From an uncultured Faecalicoccus sp. (lineage in GTDB: Bacteria; Bacillota_I; Bacilli_A; Erysipelotrichales; Erysipelotrichaceae), in assembly GCA_902497095.1 (NCBI GenBank), contig CABVDD010000004.1, forward strand, positions 1-64,000: DNA of 64,000 nucleotides. The letters run 5' to 3'. The notes beneath the pieces were generated by a model. The model was not told where the DNA came from. It ran no database searches and saw nothing but the letters and a program-made list of their open reading frames with translations. Shown piece after piece: positions 16,657 through 25,827 of this stretch. Numbering within the stretch: position 1 is the stretch's first letter; each line of letters opens with the position of its first letter. The position numbers and the translations under genes are program-made.

Positions 16657-17485
16657 ATACGAACTGGGCCTGTATGAAAAAGCGATGCCCGGTGATCTGA
16701 GCTGGGAGGAAAAGCTGCTGCTGACAAAAGAGAGCGGTTTTGACTATCTGGAGATCAGCGTGGATGAAAGCGAAGAAAAGCTGGCCCGTCTGGAGTGGAC
16801 AGAAAAAGAGCGGATACAGGTCATCGAGGCGATGATCAAGACCGGCGTGCCGATCCGATCGATGTGCTTGAGCGGGCATCGAAGATATCCGCTAGGTTCC
16901 AGAAAGGAAGAAGAGCAAAGACGTTCGCTGGAGATCATGGAAAGGGCCATCGATCTGGCCTGTGATCTGGGGATACGGATCATACAGCTGGCAGGCTATG
17001 ATGTCTATTATGAAGCAGGGGACGATACGACCCGTAAAAATTTTGAGAAGAATCTGAAGATCAGTGTCGAGATGGCAGCCAGAAAAGGCGTGATACTGGG
17101 CTTTGAAACGATGGAGACCCCTTTTATGGATACGGTGGAAAAAGCGATGAAGTATGTGCGACAGATTGACAATGCCTATCTGGGGATCTATCCGGATATC
17201 GGGAACTTAAAGAATGCCTCGCTGTTATATGGAAACAGCGTCAGGGATGATCTGAAAAAGGGACAGGGACATATCTTTGCGGCCCATCTAAAAGAGACGG
17301 TACCGGGAAAATACCGGGAGATCCCGTTTGGCAGTGGACATACGGAATTTAAGGAAAACATCCGGAGTCTGTATGAGATGGGAGTCTATCGGTTTGTCGG
17401 TGAGTTCTGGTATACAGGCAATCCGGGATGGAAAGAAGATCTAAGGCAGGCCTGTCGGTTTTTAAGGGATAAATTAGATGCATAA
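16643..17485 (+). CDS. ulaE: L-xylulose/L-ribulose-5-phosphate 3-epimerase UlaE
   Basis: A 280-residue TIM-barrel epimerase converting L-xylulose 5-phosphate to L-ribulose 5-phosphate. [50 protein letters not shown] and YPDIGN are typical of UlaE/SgbU. The ATG at 16643 follows GGGAG and gives the family length (E. coli 284); longer in-frame extensions into ulaF look like chance. GC-rich. Its end overlaps the next gene by eight bases, where composition drops back to AT-rich. Confidence 0.9.
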   Translation: MDKNRYELGLYEKAMPGDLSWEEKLLLTKESGFDYLEISVDESEEKLARLEWTEKERIQVIEAMIKTGVPIRSMCLSGHRRYPLGSRKEEEQRRSLEIMERAIDLACDLGIRIIQLAGYDVYYEAGDDTTRKNFEKNLKISVEMAARKGVILGFETMETPFMDTVEKAMKYVRQIDNAYLGIYPDIGNLKNASLLYGNSVRDDLKKGQGHIFAAHLKETVPGKYREIPFGSGHTEFKENIRSLYEMGVYRFVGEFWYTGNPGWKEDLRQACRFLRDKLDA

Positions 17486-18275
17486 AATAACTGATATTCA
17501 ACTGATTCTTTGTGATTTAGATGGAACTTTACTAGATGATGCGAAAAGAGCAGATCCTTATTTAAAAGATATCTTACATGAAAAAAAGATTCTTTTGACC
17601 TTTGTTTCGGGTAGAAATTATCACATTATCCAGGATTTAATTAAAGAATATGATATTTCCATACCATATATTACAAATAATGGAGCTAATATCTTTTTGA
17701 GAGACCAGTGTATTTATGAAAAAAGCATCGTATCTGATGAGTTGATAAAAGCTTTAGAAATTTTAGAAGCTCATGACATTCCTTATTTGGCATATTCGAA
17801 TTTTAAGATATTTTGTAAAGGGAGTCATCCAAAATTAGAATTCTTTAAAAAACGTTTAGAAGGTACATGTGAAATTGTATATGATTTTCATAAAGATTCT
17901 TTAGCACAAGAGAATATTTTTAAAGTTGTGATCATAGACACTGATACAGATTTTATGAAAAACATACAAAATGAGATACATTTTCATTGTACACACACGC
18001 ATTGTGTGCAATCGGAAGGATATGTATATACTTTATCGCATCGTGAAGTGTCTAAAGGTGCAACTGTGACATGGTTGCTTCAATATCTAGGTATAAATTC
18101 AAGGCAGGTAATAGCTTTTGGAGATAATTATAATGATATTTCTATGTTTAATGTTGCAGGTATTAGTGTGGCAGTAGACAATGCCTTGGAAGATATAAAG
18201 AAACAGGCAGACTATGTGACAAAATCAAATCAAGAGTATGGAGTTTCTTGGTTTATTAAGAATTTTGTGAAGTAA
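17478..18275 (+). CDS. HAD-superfamily (Cof-type) phosphatase
   Basis: A 265-residue HAD phosphatase of class IIB. Motif I CDLDGTLLDD contains the nucleophile Asp, VSGRN is motif II, and GDNYNDISMF the metal-binding motif IV. Such enzymes dephosphorylate sugar phosphates or flavin nucleotides. It overlaps ulaE by eight bases and closes the operon, so a role in relieving sugar-phosphate stress is plausible. Its composition is AT-rich, unlike the three genes before it. Confidence 0.85.
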   Translation: MHKITDIQLILCDLDGTLLDDAKRADPYLKDILHEKKILLTFVSGRNYHIIQDLIKEYDISIPYITNNGANIFLRDQCIYEKSIVSDELIKALEILEAHDIPYLAYSNFKIFCKGSHPKLEFFKKRLEGTCEIVYDFHKDSLAQENIFKVVIIDTDTDFMKNIQNEIHFHCTHTHCVQSEGYVYTLSHREVSKGATVTWLLQYLGINSRQVIAFGDNYNDISMFNVAGISVAVDNALEDIKKQADYVTKSNQEYGVSWFIKNFVK

Positions 18276-18309
18276 AGCAGTGAAAGTCTTAGGATTTTCG
18301 CTGCTTTTT
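18274..18309 (+). terminator. Terminator after the HAD gene
   Basis: AAAGCAGTGAAA pairs with TTTTCGCTGCTTT (one G-T), followed by T residues. Confidence 0.7.
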
Positions 18310-18317
18310 ACATGGTG

Positions 18318-18323
18318 TATAAT
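18318..18323 (+). promoter_or_regulatory. -10 box almost at the start codon (leaderless candidate)
   Basis: TATAAT ends nine bases before the ATG at 18332, so the transcript would begin one to two bases before the start codon. No ribosome-binding site exists upstream of this ATG. Confidence 0.5.
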
Positions 18324-18331
18324 AAGACATT

Positions 18332-19123
18332 ATGAAAACAAAAAGAAGAACAAAGAAATTGCGGATACTTTTCTTGGGTGTCTGTTTAATAAGTATTGGA
18401 ACATTGATTGTGATGGTATTGTCATCACTATTAAACACCGGACCATCTTCTTACTATGATTTGGACCTTTTTGAAAATACGAGTACAGGTTTTAAATTTT
18501 ATAACGATCCTGATTATGATAGTCAAATCGGTATTGATGTCAGTGAACACAATGGAACGATTGACTGGGATGCAGTTAAAGATGCAGGTATTGATTTTGT
18601 GTTTATACGCATTGGATATAGAGGTGGTATTGAAGGCAAGATCCATAAAGATGCCATGTATGAATACAATATAGAACAGGCAAGACAAGCTGGTTTAAAA
18701 ATTGGTGTATATTGGTATTCTAGTGCAGTGAATGTATCAGAACTGCAAGAAGAGGCTGAGTTTGTACTTTCTCTTTTAGAAGGTCAGTCATTAGATCTTC
18801 CAGTTGCCTTTGATATGGAATTCTTTGATGAAGATCAAGGACGAATCAATACACTTTCTGTTCAAGAAAAAACAGAACTTGCATTACAGTTTTGTCAAAG
18901 TATGGAATCACATGGTTATTCGAGTATGATTTATGGAAATTTAGACTGGTTATACAATCAACTGGATTTTTCACAGATTCAGGACCAGAATATATGGTAT
19001 GCAGCCTATCAAGATAAACCAGTCATGCAGGATCGATTTATGATTTGGCAGTATTCGCACACCGGAACATTGCCAGGCATATCGACAAATGTGGATATGA
19101 ATCTAATGCCAGTTAAAAAGTAA
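18332..19123 (+). CDS. Membrane-anchored GH25 lysozyme-like hydrolase
   Basis: A 263-residue protein with a membrane anchor or uncleaved signal at about residues 10-30 and a GH25 domain from about 65. IGIDVSEHNGTIDW, FVFIRIGYRG, KIGVYWYSSA, VAFDMEFFDE (catalytic acids) and the late WYAAYQ and WQYSHTG segments are typical. It would cleave the glycan backbone of peptidoglycan outside the cell. It is followed four bases later by a nuclease gene. The promoter suggests a leaderless mRNA. Confidence 0.88.
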   Translation: MKTKRRTKKLRILFLGVCLISIGTLIVMVLSSLLNTGPSSYYDLDLFENTSTGFKFYNDPDYDSQIGIDVSEHNGTIDWDAVKDAGIDFVFIRIGYRGGIEGKIHKDAMYEYNIEQARQAGLKIGVYWYSSAVNVSELQEEAEFVLSLLEGQSLDLPVAFDMEFFDEDQGRINTLSVQEKTELALQFCQSMESHGYSSMIYGNLDWLYNQLDFSQIQDQNIWYAAYQDKPVMQDRFMIWQYSHTGTLPGISTNVDMNLMPVKK

Positions 19124-19133
19124 GGGGATGGAC

Positions 19134-19832
19134 ATGAAAAAGAAACGTAGTCTTTTATTTGGAAGTATTTTGATCTGTATGATGATTTTTTTGGGATTAT
19201 TATATGTTTCTATGTATAAAGAGGGTACAACGGCCAGCGTTACGGTAGAAGACATACCTGAATATGATGGGCAGCCTTACGTAGAAATCAATGACAACAA
19301 GCCAGATTTTGAAACATATGAGATTGAAGAAGCACAGACATCATTTGAAACATATGAACAATTAGATGATTTAGGTCGATGTACAATGGCCAAAGCAAGC
19401 ATCAGCCAAGATACTATGCCCACACAAGATCGCGAAAGTATCAGTTCGGTCAAAGCAAGTGGCTGGGAAAATGAACGTTATGATTTTGTGCCTGGTGGAT
19501 GGGTATATAATCGGTGCCATTTAATTGGATATCAGCTGACAGGAGAAAATGCCAATCAGAGAAATCTCATTACAGGAACTCGATATATGAATACGGAAGG
19601 TATGCTTCCATTTGAAAATGAGATTGCCGAATATGTCAAAGAAACAGATGATCATGTTCTATATGAAGTAACACCAATTTATGAAGGGAATGATCTTGTC
19701 GCAAGCGGTGTTCATATGCAGGCTTGTTCAGTAGAAGATGATTGTGAAAGCTTGTCTTTTAATGTATATGCTTATAATGTACAACCAGGAATTGAAATTG
19801 ATTATGCCACTGGTGAAAATAAAGAAGAGTAA
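19134..19832 (+). CDS. Membrane-anchored DNA/RNA non-specific endonuclease
   Basis: A 232-residue nuclease of the EndA/streptodornase type. An N-terminal membrane segment (about 5-27) precedes the domain. YNRCHLIGYQLTGENANQRN holds the catalytic His and the metal-binding Asn, followed by NLITGTRYMN. It probably degrades or nicks extracellular DNA; EndA relatives act in DNA uptake, and comF genes are present in this window. ATG at 19134 is preferred because the GGGG ribosome site touches the alternative ATG at 19128. Confidence 0.85.
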   Translation: MKKKRSLLFGSILICMMIFLGLLYVSMYKEGTTASVTVEDIPEYDGQPYVEINDNKPDFETYEIEEAQTSFETYEQLDDLGRCTMAKASISQDTMPTQDRESISSVKASGWENERYDFVPGGWVYNRCHLIGYQLTGENANQRNLITGTRYMNTEGMLPFENEIAEYVKETDDHVLYEVTPIYEGNDLVASGVHMQACSVEDDCESLSFNVYAYNVQPGIEIDYATGENKEE

Positions 19833-19890
19833 TATCATATACATTATTTTATGCCAGTGCTAAGATACTAACGAATAAGGAGGGATTTCT

Positions 19891-21351
19891 ATGTCTTGTA
19901 CGACTATTTTAGTGGGAAAGAAAGCCACGTATGATGGATCTACGATCATTGCTCGTAATGATGATTCTGGAGCTGGTCATTTTACCGAAAAAAAGCTGGT
20001 GGTTGTTTCTTCGGATCAACAACCTAAAGAGTATGAAAGTGTTATTTCGCATGTTAAAGTCAAGTTGCCTGAAAACCCTATGCGATATACAGCTATACCA
20101 AATGCTGTAGAAGGAGAGGGGATTTGGGCTGCCTGCGGCATCAATGAAGCCGGTGTAGGTATGACAGCAACTGAAACAATTACGTCAAATGCTCGTGTTT
20201 TAGGGGCAGATCCGCTAGTTGTTTATGATGAAAAAACACAGACTCCAGGTGGTATTGGCGAAGAAGATTTAGTAACTTTGGTATTGCCTTATATTCATAA
20301 TGCTAAAGAAGGTGTGGTTCGCCTGGGAAAACTTTTAGAAGAATACGGAACGTATGAAATGAATGGAATTGCCTTTTCCGATCGTGATGAAATCTGGTGG
20401 CTGGAAACCATAGGTGGACATCATTGGATGGCTAGAAGAGTTCCAGATACTGTTTATGTCGCAATGCCCAATCAGTTAGGTATTGATCAATTTGATTTTG
20501 AAGATGCTTATGGAGCCAAGAAAGAATATATGTGCTCTAAAGATTTGAAAGAATTTGTAGAACAAAATAATTTGGATCTATCTCTTGATGGACAATTTGA
20601 TCCACGAGCTGCATTTGGTTCTTGCGATGATGCCGATCATGTTTATAACACACCTAGAGCTTGGTTCATTGAAAAAGTGTTGAATCCCCATACTAAAAAA
20701 TGGGAAGGAGACCAGGCAGACTATACACCAGAATCAAATGATATTCCTTGGTGTATGATACCTGAAAAAAAGATTACAATTGAAGATGTGAAATATTTAT
20801 TATCTTCTACTTACCAAGGTACAGATTATGATCCGTATAAAAGTTATGGAGATCGTTCAAAAGCCGGAATGTATCGTTCTATCGGAGTCAATAGAACAAG
20901 TGTACTAGGTTTAGTTCATCAACGACCTGATAAAGAAGTGTTGGAATGGATTGCCTTTGCGGCTAATAATATGAATGTGATGATTCCTTTTTATCCTCAA
21001 GTTAATGAGGTGCCGGATTATTTATCTAACACGACAGGAACAGTATCGACTGATAACTTTTACTGGACAAGTCGATTGATTGCAGCTATGGCCGATGCAA
21101 GCTTTAAACAATCTCGGAATTTGATTGAGCGTTATCAAAATAAAGTAGCGGCCAAAGCACATGAAATTTTAAAGGAAACAGATGCTTTACTGGCCAACGA
21201 AAATGAAGAAGACAAAAAGATTCAAATTCGCACAAAGGCAAACCAAAAGATTGCGGATATGGTCAAAGAAGCAGCAGATGAAACATTAGGTAAGGTCTTA
21301 TTTGAGTTGAGCTCTAATATGAAAAATGCATATGCTCGCAGTGATGCGTAA
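19891..21351 (+). CDS. pepD: C69-family dipeptidase PepD
   Basis: A 486-residue N-terminal-nucleophile hydrolase. The sequence begins MSCTTILVGKKATYDGSTII, with Cys3 the nucleophile after removal of the first residues. The GIAFSDRDEIWWLETIGGHHW segment is typical of the family. AGGAGG precedes the ATG. It cleaves dipeptides in the cytosol. It stands alone between the nuclease and the DNA-repair pair. Confidence 0.9.
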   Translation: MSCTTILVGKKATYDGSTIIARNDDSGAGHFTEKKLVVVSSDQQPKEYESVISHVKVKLPENPMRYTAIPNAVEGEGIWAACGINEAGVGMTATETITSNARVLGADPLVVYDEKTQTPGGIGEEDLVTLVLPYIHNAKEGVVRLGKLLEEYGTYEMNGIAFSDRDEIWWLETIGGHHWMARRVPDTVYVAMPNQLGIDQFDFEDAYGAKKEYMCSKDLKEFVEQNNLDLSLDGQFDPRAAFGSCDDADHVYNTPRAWFIEKVLNPHTKKWEGDQADYTPESNDIPWCMIPEKKITIEDVKYLLSSTYQGTDYDPYKSYGDRSKAGMYRSIGVNRTSVLGLVHQRPDKEVLEWIAFAANNMNVMIPFYPQVNEVPDYLSNTTGTVSTDNFYWTSRLIAAMADASFKQSRNLIERYQNKVAAKAHEILKETDALLANENEEDKKIQIRTKANQKIADMVKEAADETLGKVLFELSSNMKNAYARSDA

Positions 21352-21440
21352 AATATATGACAACGCAAAGAGAAACCATCATAAAGTTTACAAATGTTGA
21401 TGGAAAGATAAATTAAAGAAGAATAAAGGATTTGAAAAAC

Positions 21441-21971
21441 ATGTACAGACAGGAATATGATTCTATATTAGGAAAGATCTATATGTCCAGTGATGGAGAT
21501 TATTTGACCGGTCTATGGTTTAAAGGTACAAAAGGGGAAGCTTTTTGCAGTGATGCTTTTGATGAAAAAGACTTGCCGATTTTTCGACAGACCAAAGAAT
21601 GGCTGGATATTTATTTTAAAGGAGAAAAACCTTCATTTACACCGGCTTATAAAATTTATGGTTTAACGCCTTTTCGAAAAGATGTAATAGACCAGATCAA
21701 AAAGATTCCATATGGAAGTTTGATCACATATAAAGATATTGCTCAAAAGATTGCGCAACAAAGAGGCATATCTAAAATGTTGGCACAAGCTGTAGGTGGT
21801 GCTGTTGGCTGGAATCCTATTTGTATCATTATTCCTTGTCATCGAGTTATTGGAACCAACCAAAGTTTGGTCGGATACAGTGGTGGTATTCAAAATAAGG
21901 TTGAGTTATTAAAACTGGAAGGACATGACATGACAGAATTTAAGATACCAAAAAAAGGAACGGCTTTATGA
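21441..21971 (+). CDS. ogt: Methylated-DNA-[protein]-cysteine S-methyltransferase
   Basis: A 176-residue repair protein that removes alkyl groups from O6-alkylguanine by irreversible transfer to its Cys. IIIPCHRVIGTNQSLVGYSG is the active-site motif, and the preceding RFKEIPYGS-like helix-turn-helix (KKIPYGSLITYKDIAQ) is present. ATG at 21441 is well spaced from AAAGGA; a TTG nine bases earlier is not. It overlaps tag by four bases, making an alkylation-repair operon. Confidence 0.92.
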   Translation: MYRQEYDSILGKIYMSSDGDYLTGLWFKGTKGEAFCSDAFDEKDLPIFRQTKEWLDIYFKGEKPSFTPAYKIYGLTPFRKDVIDQIKKIPYGSLITYKDIAQKIAQQRGISKMLAQAVGGAVGWNPICIIIPCHRVIGTNQSLVGYSGGIQNKVELLKLEGHDMTEFKIPKKGTAL

Positions 21972-22510
21972 AACGATGTTCATGGTGTAATTTAAAAAAT
22001 CCTTTGTATATCAAATATCACGACGAAGAATGGGGAAAACCGAATTTTGATGAACAATATCTTTTGGAAATGTTGATTTTGGAATCGTTTCAGGCTGGAT
22101 TATCTTGGGAATGTGTATTGAATAAGCGTGAAGCGTTTCGACAAGCTTATGATCAATTTGATTTGGATACCATATGCAGCTATGATGAAAATAAGATGCG
22201 AAAATTAGCACAAAATAAAGGAATTATTCGCAATCGACTTAAGATCAAAGCCAGCGTAGAAAACGCAAAGATCTTTAAATCTATTCAAAACGAATTTGGC
22301 AGTTTCTATGCATATCTTACAACATTTACAGAAGGAAAAATCTTTTATGAAGTTGGTTTGACACATTCTGAATTATCTGATCGTTTATCAAAAGATTTGA
22401 AAAAAAGAGGAATGAAGTTTGTCGGTACAACCATTATCTATTCTTATTTACAAGCTATAGGTATAATTAATTCGCATGATGAAAACTGTGATTTATATCC
22501 ATTACGCTAA
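21968..22510 (+). CDS. tag: DNA-3-methyladenine glycosylase I
   Basis: A 180-residue glycosylase excising 3-methyladenine. CSWCNLKNPLYIKYHDEEWG with zinc-binding cysteines, ESFQAGLSWECVLNKREAFR and the C-terminal KFVGTTIIYSYLQAIGIINSH are all classic Tag signatures. It overlaps ogt (ATGA) and ends at a UUCG-loop terminator. Confidence 0.94.
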   Translation: MKRCSWCNLKNPLYIKYHDEEWGKPNFDEQYLLEMLILESFQAGLSWECVLNKREAFRQAYDQFDLDTICSYDENKMRKLAQNKGIIRNRLKIKASVENAKIFKSIQNEFGSFYAYLTTFTEGKIFYEVGLTHSELSDRLSKDLKKRGMKFVGTTIIYSYLQAIGIINSHDENCDLYPLR

Positions 22511-22530
22511 GAACCTTCGGGTTCTTTTTT
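22509..22530 (+). terminator. UUCG-tetraloop terminator after tag
   Basis: AAGAACC, loop TTCG, GGTTCTT then T residues. The LysR gene on the other strand ends at 22531. Confidence 0.8.
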
Positions 22531-23370
22531 TCAGGTTTCTAAAATTTTACCAAAGCGTATCTGATCTTTTTTGTGATAGACCAAATAAAAAGTTATGGAT
22601 GATTGAGAATCTGAAATTAGAATATCTTTTCTTATTTTTTCTGTAGGATAGAGGCTCCATCCTATATCGGTAGAAAAAGCAGGAAGCGATGAACTTTGTA
22701 AAAGGACAGTTAAATCATTGCGTTGTTTTTGTGCGATGAAATGAGAATGAGGAAGCATATGGATCACTAGTTTTTTCCAAATTCCCAATGCGCTATCCAC
22801 AAGAAAAGTTTCACCGTCTAATTCTTTGAACGTGATGTTTTTTCTACTGGCTGCTGGATGTGCAGGCATAACAGAAAGATAAAGTTGCTCAGTAAATATC
22901 TTTTGACTGATCAAATTTGTATCTTTTGCCGGCTTAGAAAGAATGGCGAGTTGACAATGTTTTTGTTGAAGACTTTTTAAAATATCTTCTTCATTATCGC
23001 TCATTTGAGAATGTACAGAAAGTTCAGGATAAAAAAGAGAAAGTTGTCGTTGTATATAAATCATAGGGGCTGGAGCACAACTTTCTAAAAAGATGGTGTG
23101 ACGACTTTTTTCTAAACGAGTGACATGCTCAATCATTTCATTTTCTAAATGTAAGATACGATGAGCATATTCACAAGCTAATTTACCGTTTTCATTGATT
23201 TCAATACGATTCTGGTGATGATCAAAAAGAGCAAAACCAAAAAGTTGTTCAAGTTTTTTCATAGAACGAGTCAGTGCGGGTTGACTGATGTGTAAAGATT
23301 GAGCAGCTGCTGATAAAGTCTTGTGTTGTGCTACGGCAACTAATTGTTCTAAAAGGTAAATTTCTATCAT
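22531..23370 (-). CDS. LysR-family transcriptional regulator
   Basis: A 279-residue regulator. The N-terminal helix-turn-helix reads KTLSAAAQSLHISQPALTRS, followed by a substrate-binding domain. It is divergent from the two aldo/keto reductase genes and probably activates them. The effector is unknown. Bases 23371-23503 are the shared promoter region. Confidence 0.88.
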   Translation of the reverse strand: MIEIYLLEQLVAVAQHKTLSAAAQSLHISQPALTRSMKKLEQLFGFALFDHHQNRIEINENGKLACEYAHRILHLENEMIEHVTRLEKSRHTIFLESCAPAPMIYIQRQLSLFYPELSVHSQMSDNEEDILKSLQQKHCQLAILSKPAKDTNLISQKIFTEQLYLSVMPAHPAASRKNITFKELDGETFLVDSALGIWKKLVIHMLPHSHFIAQKQRNDLTVLLQSSSLPAFSTDIGWSLYPTEKIRKDILISDSQSSITFYLVYHKKDQIRFGKILET

Positions 23371-23503
23371 TTTTGTCTCCTTTACTATTACCGTTAATTA
23401 TAGCAGATTGCCTAAAAAGTATTATATTTTTATGTAAATTTCGCTTATATTTTAAGAGAATGATGAATCAAGTATGATCATTAATGATAGAGGAGGCATG
23501 TGT

Positions 23504-24355
23504 ATGCAGATGACTACATTGAATAATGGTATTGAAATGCCCATGGAAGGATTTGGCGTATTTCAAATTGACGATTCTAAAATTTGTAAAGAAGTTGTTC
23601 TTCAGACTCTTAAAAGAGGGTATCGTCTGTTTGATACTGCGGCTGCTTATTTTAATGAGCAAGCGGTGGGTCAAGCTATTCGTGAATCTGGTATTCCCAG
23701 AGAAGAAATCTTTGTGACAACTAAATTATGGGTACAAGATTTTGGGTATGAAAATGCCAAAAAAGCAATTGATGTTTGTTTAAAGAATCTGGACTTAGGT
23801 TATGTGGATTTAATTTTGTTGCATCAGGCTTTTGGTGATTATTATGGAGCGTATAGAGCTTTGGAAGAAGCTTATAGAGATGGTAAAGTTCGATCTATCG
23901 GTGTTGCCAATTTTTATCCAGAGCGTCTAGTTGATCTGTGTATGAATGTGGACATTCAACCAGTCATTAATCAAATTGAATGTCATCCATTTTTTCAGCG
24001 AGAAAGAGATATTCAAGTAGCTAAAGATTTGGGCGTACAAGTTGAAGCATGGGGACCTTTTGCGGAAGGTGGACATCATATTTTTTCTCATCCGATATTA
24101 ACTAAAATTGGGCAAAAATATGGCAAGACTGCTGCTCAAGTCGCATTGCGATGGAATATACAAAGAGGTGTTGTAGTGATTCCTAAATCGGTGCATAAAG
24201 AGCGCATGGAGGAAAATATAAACATTTGGGATTTTGAATTATCACAAGAAGACATGAATCAAATTCGAGAATTGGATCTAGGTAGAACAGAGATTATTGA
24301 TCATTTTTCTATTCCAGTCGTTAAAATGTTAAATACACATAAAATACATGATTAA
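23504..24355 (+). CDS. Aldo/keto reductase (first of a pair)
   Basis: A 283-residue NADPH-dependent reductase of the AKR5-like group. YRLFDTAAAYFNEQAVG holds the catalytic Asp and Tyr, TTKLWVQD the Lys and LLHQAFGD the His. IPKSVHKERMEEN binds the cofactor phosphate. AGGAGG (23491-23496) sets the start at 23504. It reduces aldehydes or ketones; methylglyoxal-type carbonyls are plausible. It is 17 bases upstream of a close paralogue. Confidence 0.88.
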   Translation: MQMTTLNNGIEMPMEGFGVFQIDDSKICKEVVLQTLKRGYRLFDTAAAYFNEQAVGQAIRESGIPREEIFVTTKLWVQDFGYENAKKAIDVCLKNLDLGYVDLILLHQAFGDYYGAYRALEEAYRDGKVRSIGVANFYPERLVDLCMNVDIQPVINQIECHPFFQRERDIQVAKDLGVQVEAWGPFAEGGHHIFSHPILTKIGQKYGKTAAQVALRWNIQRGVVVIPKSVHKERMEENINIWDFELSQEDMNQIRELDLGRTEIIDHFSIPVVKMLNTHKIHD

Positions 24356-24372
24356 AAAAAGGAGGAATACAA

Positions 24373-25224
24373 ATGGAAAGCATTGTATTAAATGATGGAA
24401 ATAAAATACCGCCAATGGGTTTTGGCGTTTTTCAGATTCCTAATGACGGTCCAACTTATGATGCGGTTTGTATGGCTTTAAAAGCCGGTTATCGTCACAT
24501 TGATACAGCGGCAGCGTATTTTAATGAAGAAGATGTAGGTAAAGCCATTCGTGACAGTGGGATACCTCGTGAAGAAATATTTATTACTAGTAAGCTGTGG
24601 CTTCAGGACCATGGATATGAAGCGGCTAAAAAAGGAATTGCTCGCTCTTTAAAAAAATTGGATCTAGACTATATTGATCTGTATTTGATTCATCAGCCTT
24701 ATGGGGATGTACCAGGTGCATGGAAGGCATTGGAAGAAGCTAAACAAAAAGGAATTCTTCACTCTATTGGCGTTAGTAATATGACACCAGCGATTTGGAA
24801 TCAATTTGTACCGGAGTTTTCTATCAAGCCTGCTGTCAATCAAGTAGAATTCAATCCTTTCTTTCAACAAAAAGAATTACGAGAGCTCATGAAAAAATAT
24901 AATACCAGGTTAGAAGCATGGTATCCGATGGGGCATGGAGATCCTAAATTGTTAAAGCATCCGTTTCTTCAAGAGCTTGCACAAAAATATCATAAAAATA
25001 CCGGTCAAATTATTTTACGTTTTGAATTACAGGAAGGAGTTATTGTTTTACCAAAGTCCATACACGAAGAGCGTATCAAAGGAAATAGAATGTTGGATGA
25101 TTTTGTTTTGACAGAAGAAGAGATGCAGACAATCCGAGATATGGACACTGGTAAAGGAACACATGATCCTCAAGCGCCGGGAATGCAGGAAGCATTATTA
25201 AACGCAATAAAAATTACTGATTAA
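24373..25224 (+). CDS. Aldo/keto reductase (second of a pair)
   Basis: A 283-residue paralogue of the preceding gene with the same catalytic set: YRHIDTAAAYFNEEDVG, TSKLWLQDHG, LIHQPYGD and LPKSIHEERIKGN. Tandem duplication with divergence suggests overlapping carbonyl substrates. AAGGAGG precedes the ATG. The pair is read from the LysR-linked promoter and ends at a bidirectional terminator. Confidence 0.88.
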   Translation: MESIVLNDGNKIPPMGFGVFQIPNDGPTYDAVCMALKAGYRHIDTAAAYFNEEDVGKAIRDSGIPREEIFITSKLWLQDHGYEAAKKGIARSLKKLDLDYIDLYLIHQPYGDVPGAWKALEEAKQKGILHSIGVSNMTPAIWNQFVPEFSIKPAVNQVEFNPFFQQKELRELMKKYNTRLEAWYPMGHGDPKLLKHPFLQELAQKYHKNTGQIILRFELQEGVIVLPKSIHEERIKGNRMLDDFVLTEEEMQTIRDMDTGKGTHDPQAPGMQEALLNAIKITD

Positions 25225-25232
25225 AACAATAT

Positions 25233-25260
25233 AAAAACGGGTGAAAAATCATCCGTTTTT
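25233..25260. terminator. Bidirectional terminator between AKR and MerR genes
   Basis: AAAAACGGGTGA pairs with TCATCCGTTTTT, loop AAAA. It overlaps the last codons of the minus-strand MerR gene. Confidence 0.7.
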
Positions 25261-25704
25261 ATGGTTAGAGACATTTTCTTTAATAGAACGATATGGCTCA
25301 GGAATCTTTTCGGCCGGTAAAGATCGAACATATTCTTCCGTGCCATCTTGCAGTGCTGTTTTATAGTACCAACATTTAAATTCCAATAGATCTAAAGTTT
25401 TTTTCATTTCATCTATTTGTTTTTGTACAGCTTTTTTTCTTGCCTCAAATAAGTCGAATCTTTCCTGTAGAGAATCATCGCCTTTTTGCACCATCTGGAT
25501 AAAAGCACGTATTTCTTTAATGGATAAACCAGATTTTTTTAAACATTCAATGATTTTTAACCATTCGTAATCTTTATCGGTAAACATACGAATTCCGCTT
25601 TTGGATCGTTCCACGAAAGGAAGAAGCCCTTCCTGGTCATAATAGCGAAGAGTAGAAGCTGCCACATCTAGGCATTTAGCCATTTCACCTACTGTATATA
25701 ACAT
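25249..25704 (-). CDS. MerR-family regulator, AdhR/NmlR-like
   Basis: A 151-residue regulator. MLYTVGEMAKCLDVAASTLR is the MerR helix-turn-helix, followed by a wing (SGIRMFTDKDYEWLKII), a long dimerisation helix and a short C-terminus. ATG 25704 has AGGAGG; the frame extends further upstream without a start signal. Cys54, in ECLKKSGLSIKEI, is at the position of the redox-active cysteine reported for NmlR/AdhR-type members. It faces a CTTAAAG-N4-CTTTAAG palindrome in its divergent promoter, the reported AdhR operator. Confidence 0.85.
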   Translation of the reverse strand: MLYTVGEMAKCLDVAASTLRYYDQEGLLPFVERSKSGIRMFTDKDYEWLKIIECLKKSGLSIKEIRAFIQMVQKGDDSLQERFDLFEARKKAVQKQIDEMKKTLDLLEFKCWYYKTALQDGTEEYVRSLPAEKIPEPYRSIKENVSNHKNG

Positions 25705-25734
25705 TCTATAGCCTCCTAAAAGATTAAAAAAGTA

Positions 25735-25765
25735 TTGACTTAAAGTTAACTTTAAGTTGTATTTT
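25735..25765 (+). promoter_or_regulatory. MerR-type promoter with 20-bp perfect palindrome
   Basis: TTGACT (25735-25740) and TATTTT (25760-25765) are 19 bases apart, the stretched spacing MerR proteins correct. ACTTAAAGTTAACTTTAAGT (25738-25757) is a perfect palindrome within it and contains CTTAAAG-TTAA-CTTTAAG. Confidence 0.75.
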
Positions 25766-25827
25766 ATACTTGAACTTATTATATAAGGTTTAACTAACAG
25801 ATACAACTGAAAAAGGGGGAAATAAAA

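Noticed and set aside
25705..25806. Longer MerR start at 25806
   Set aside because: It would cover the operator and promoter, and residues before MLYTVGEM do not fit the family; AGGAGG marks 25704.
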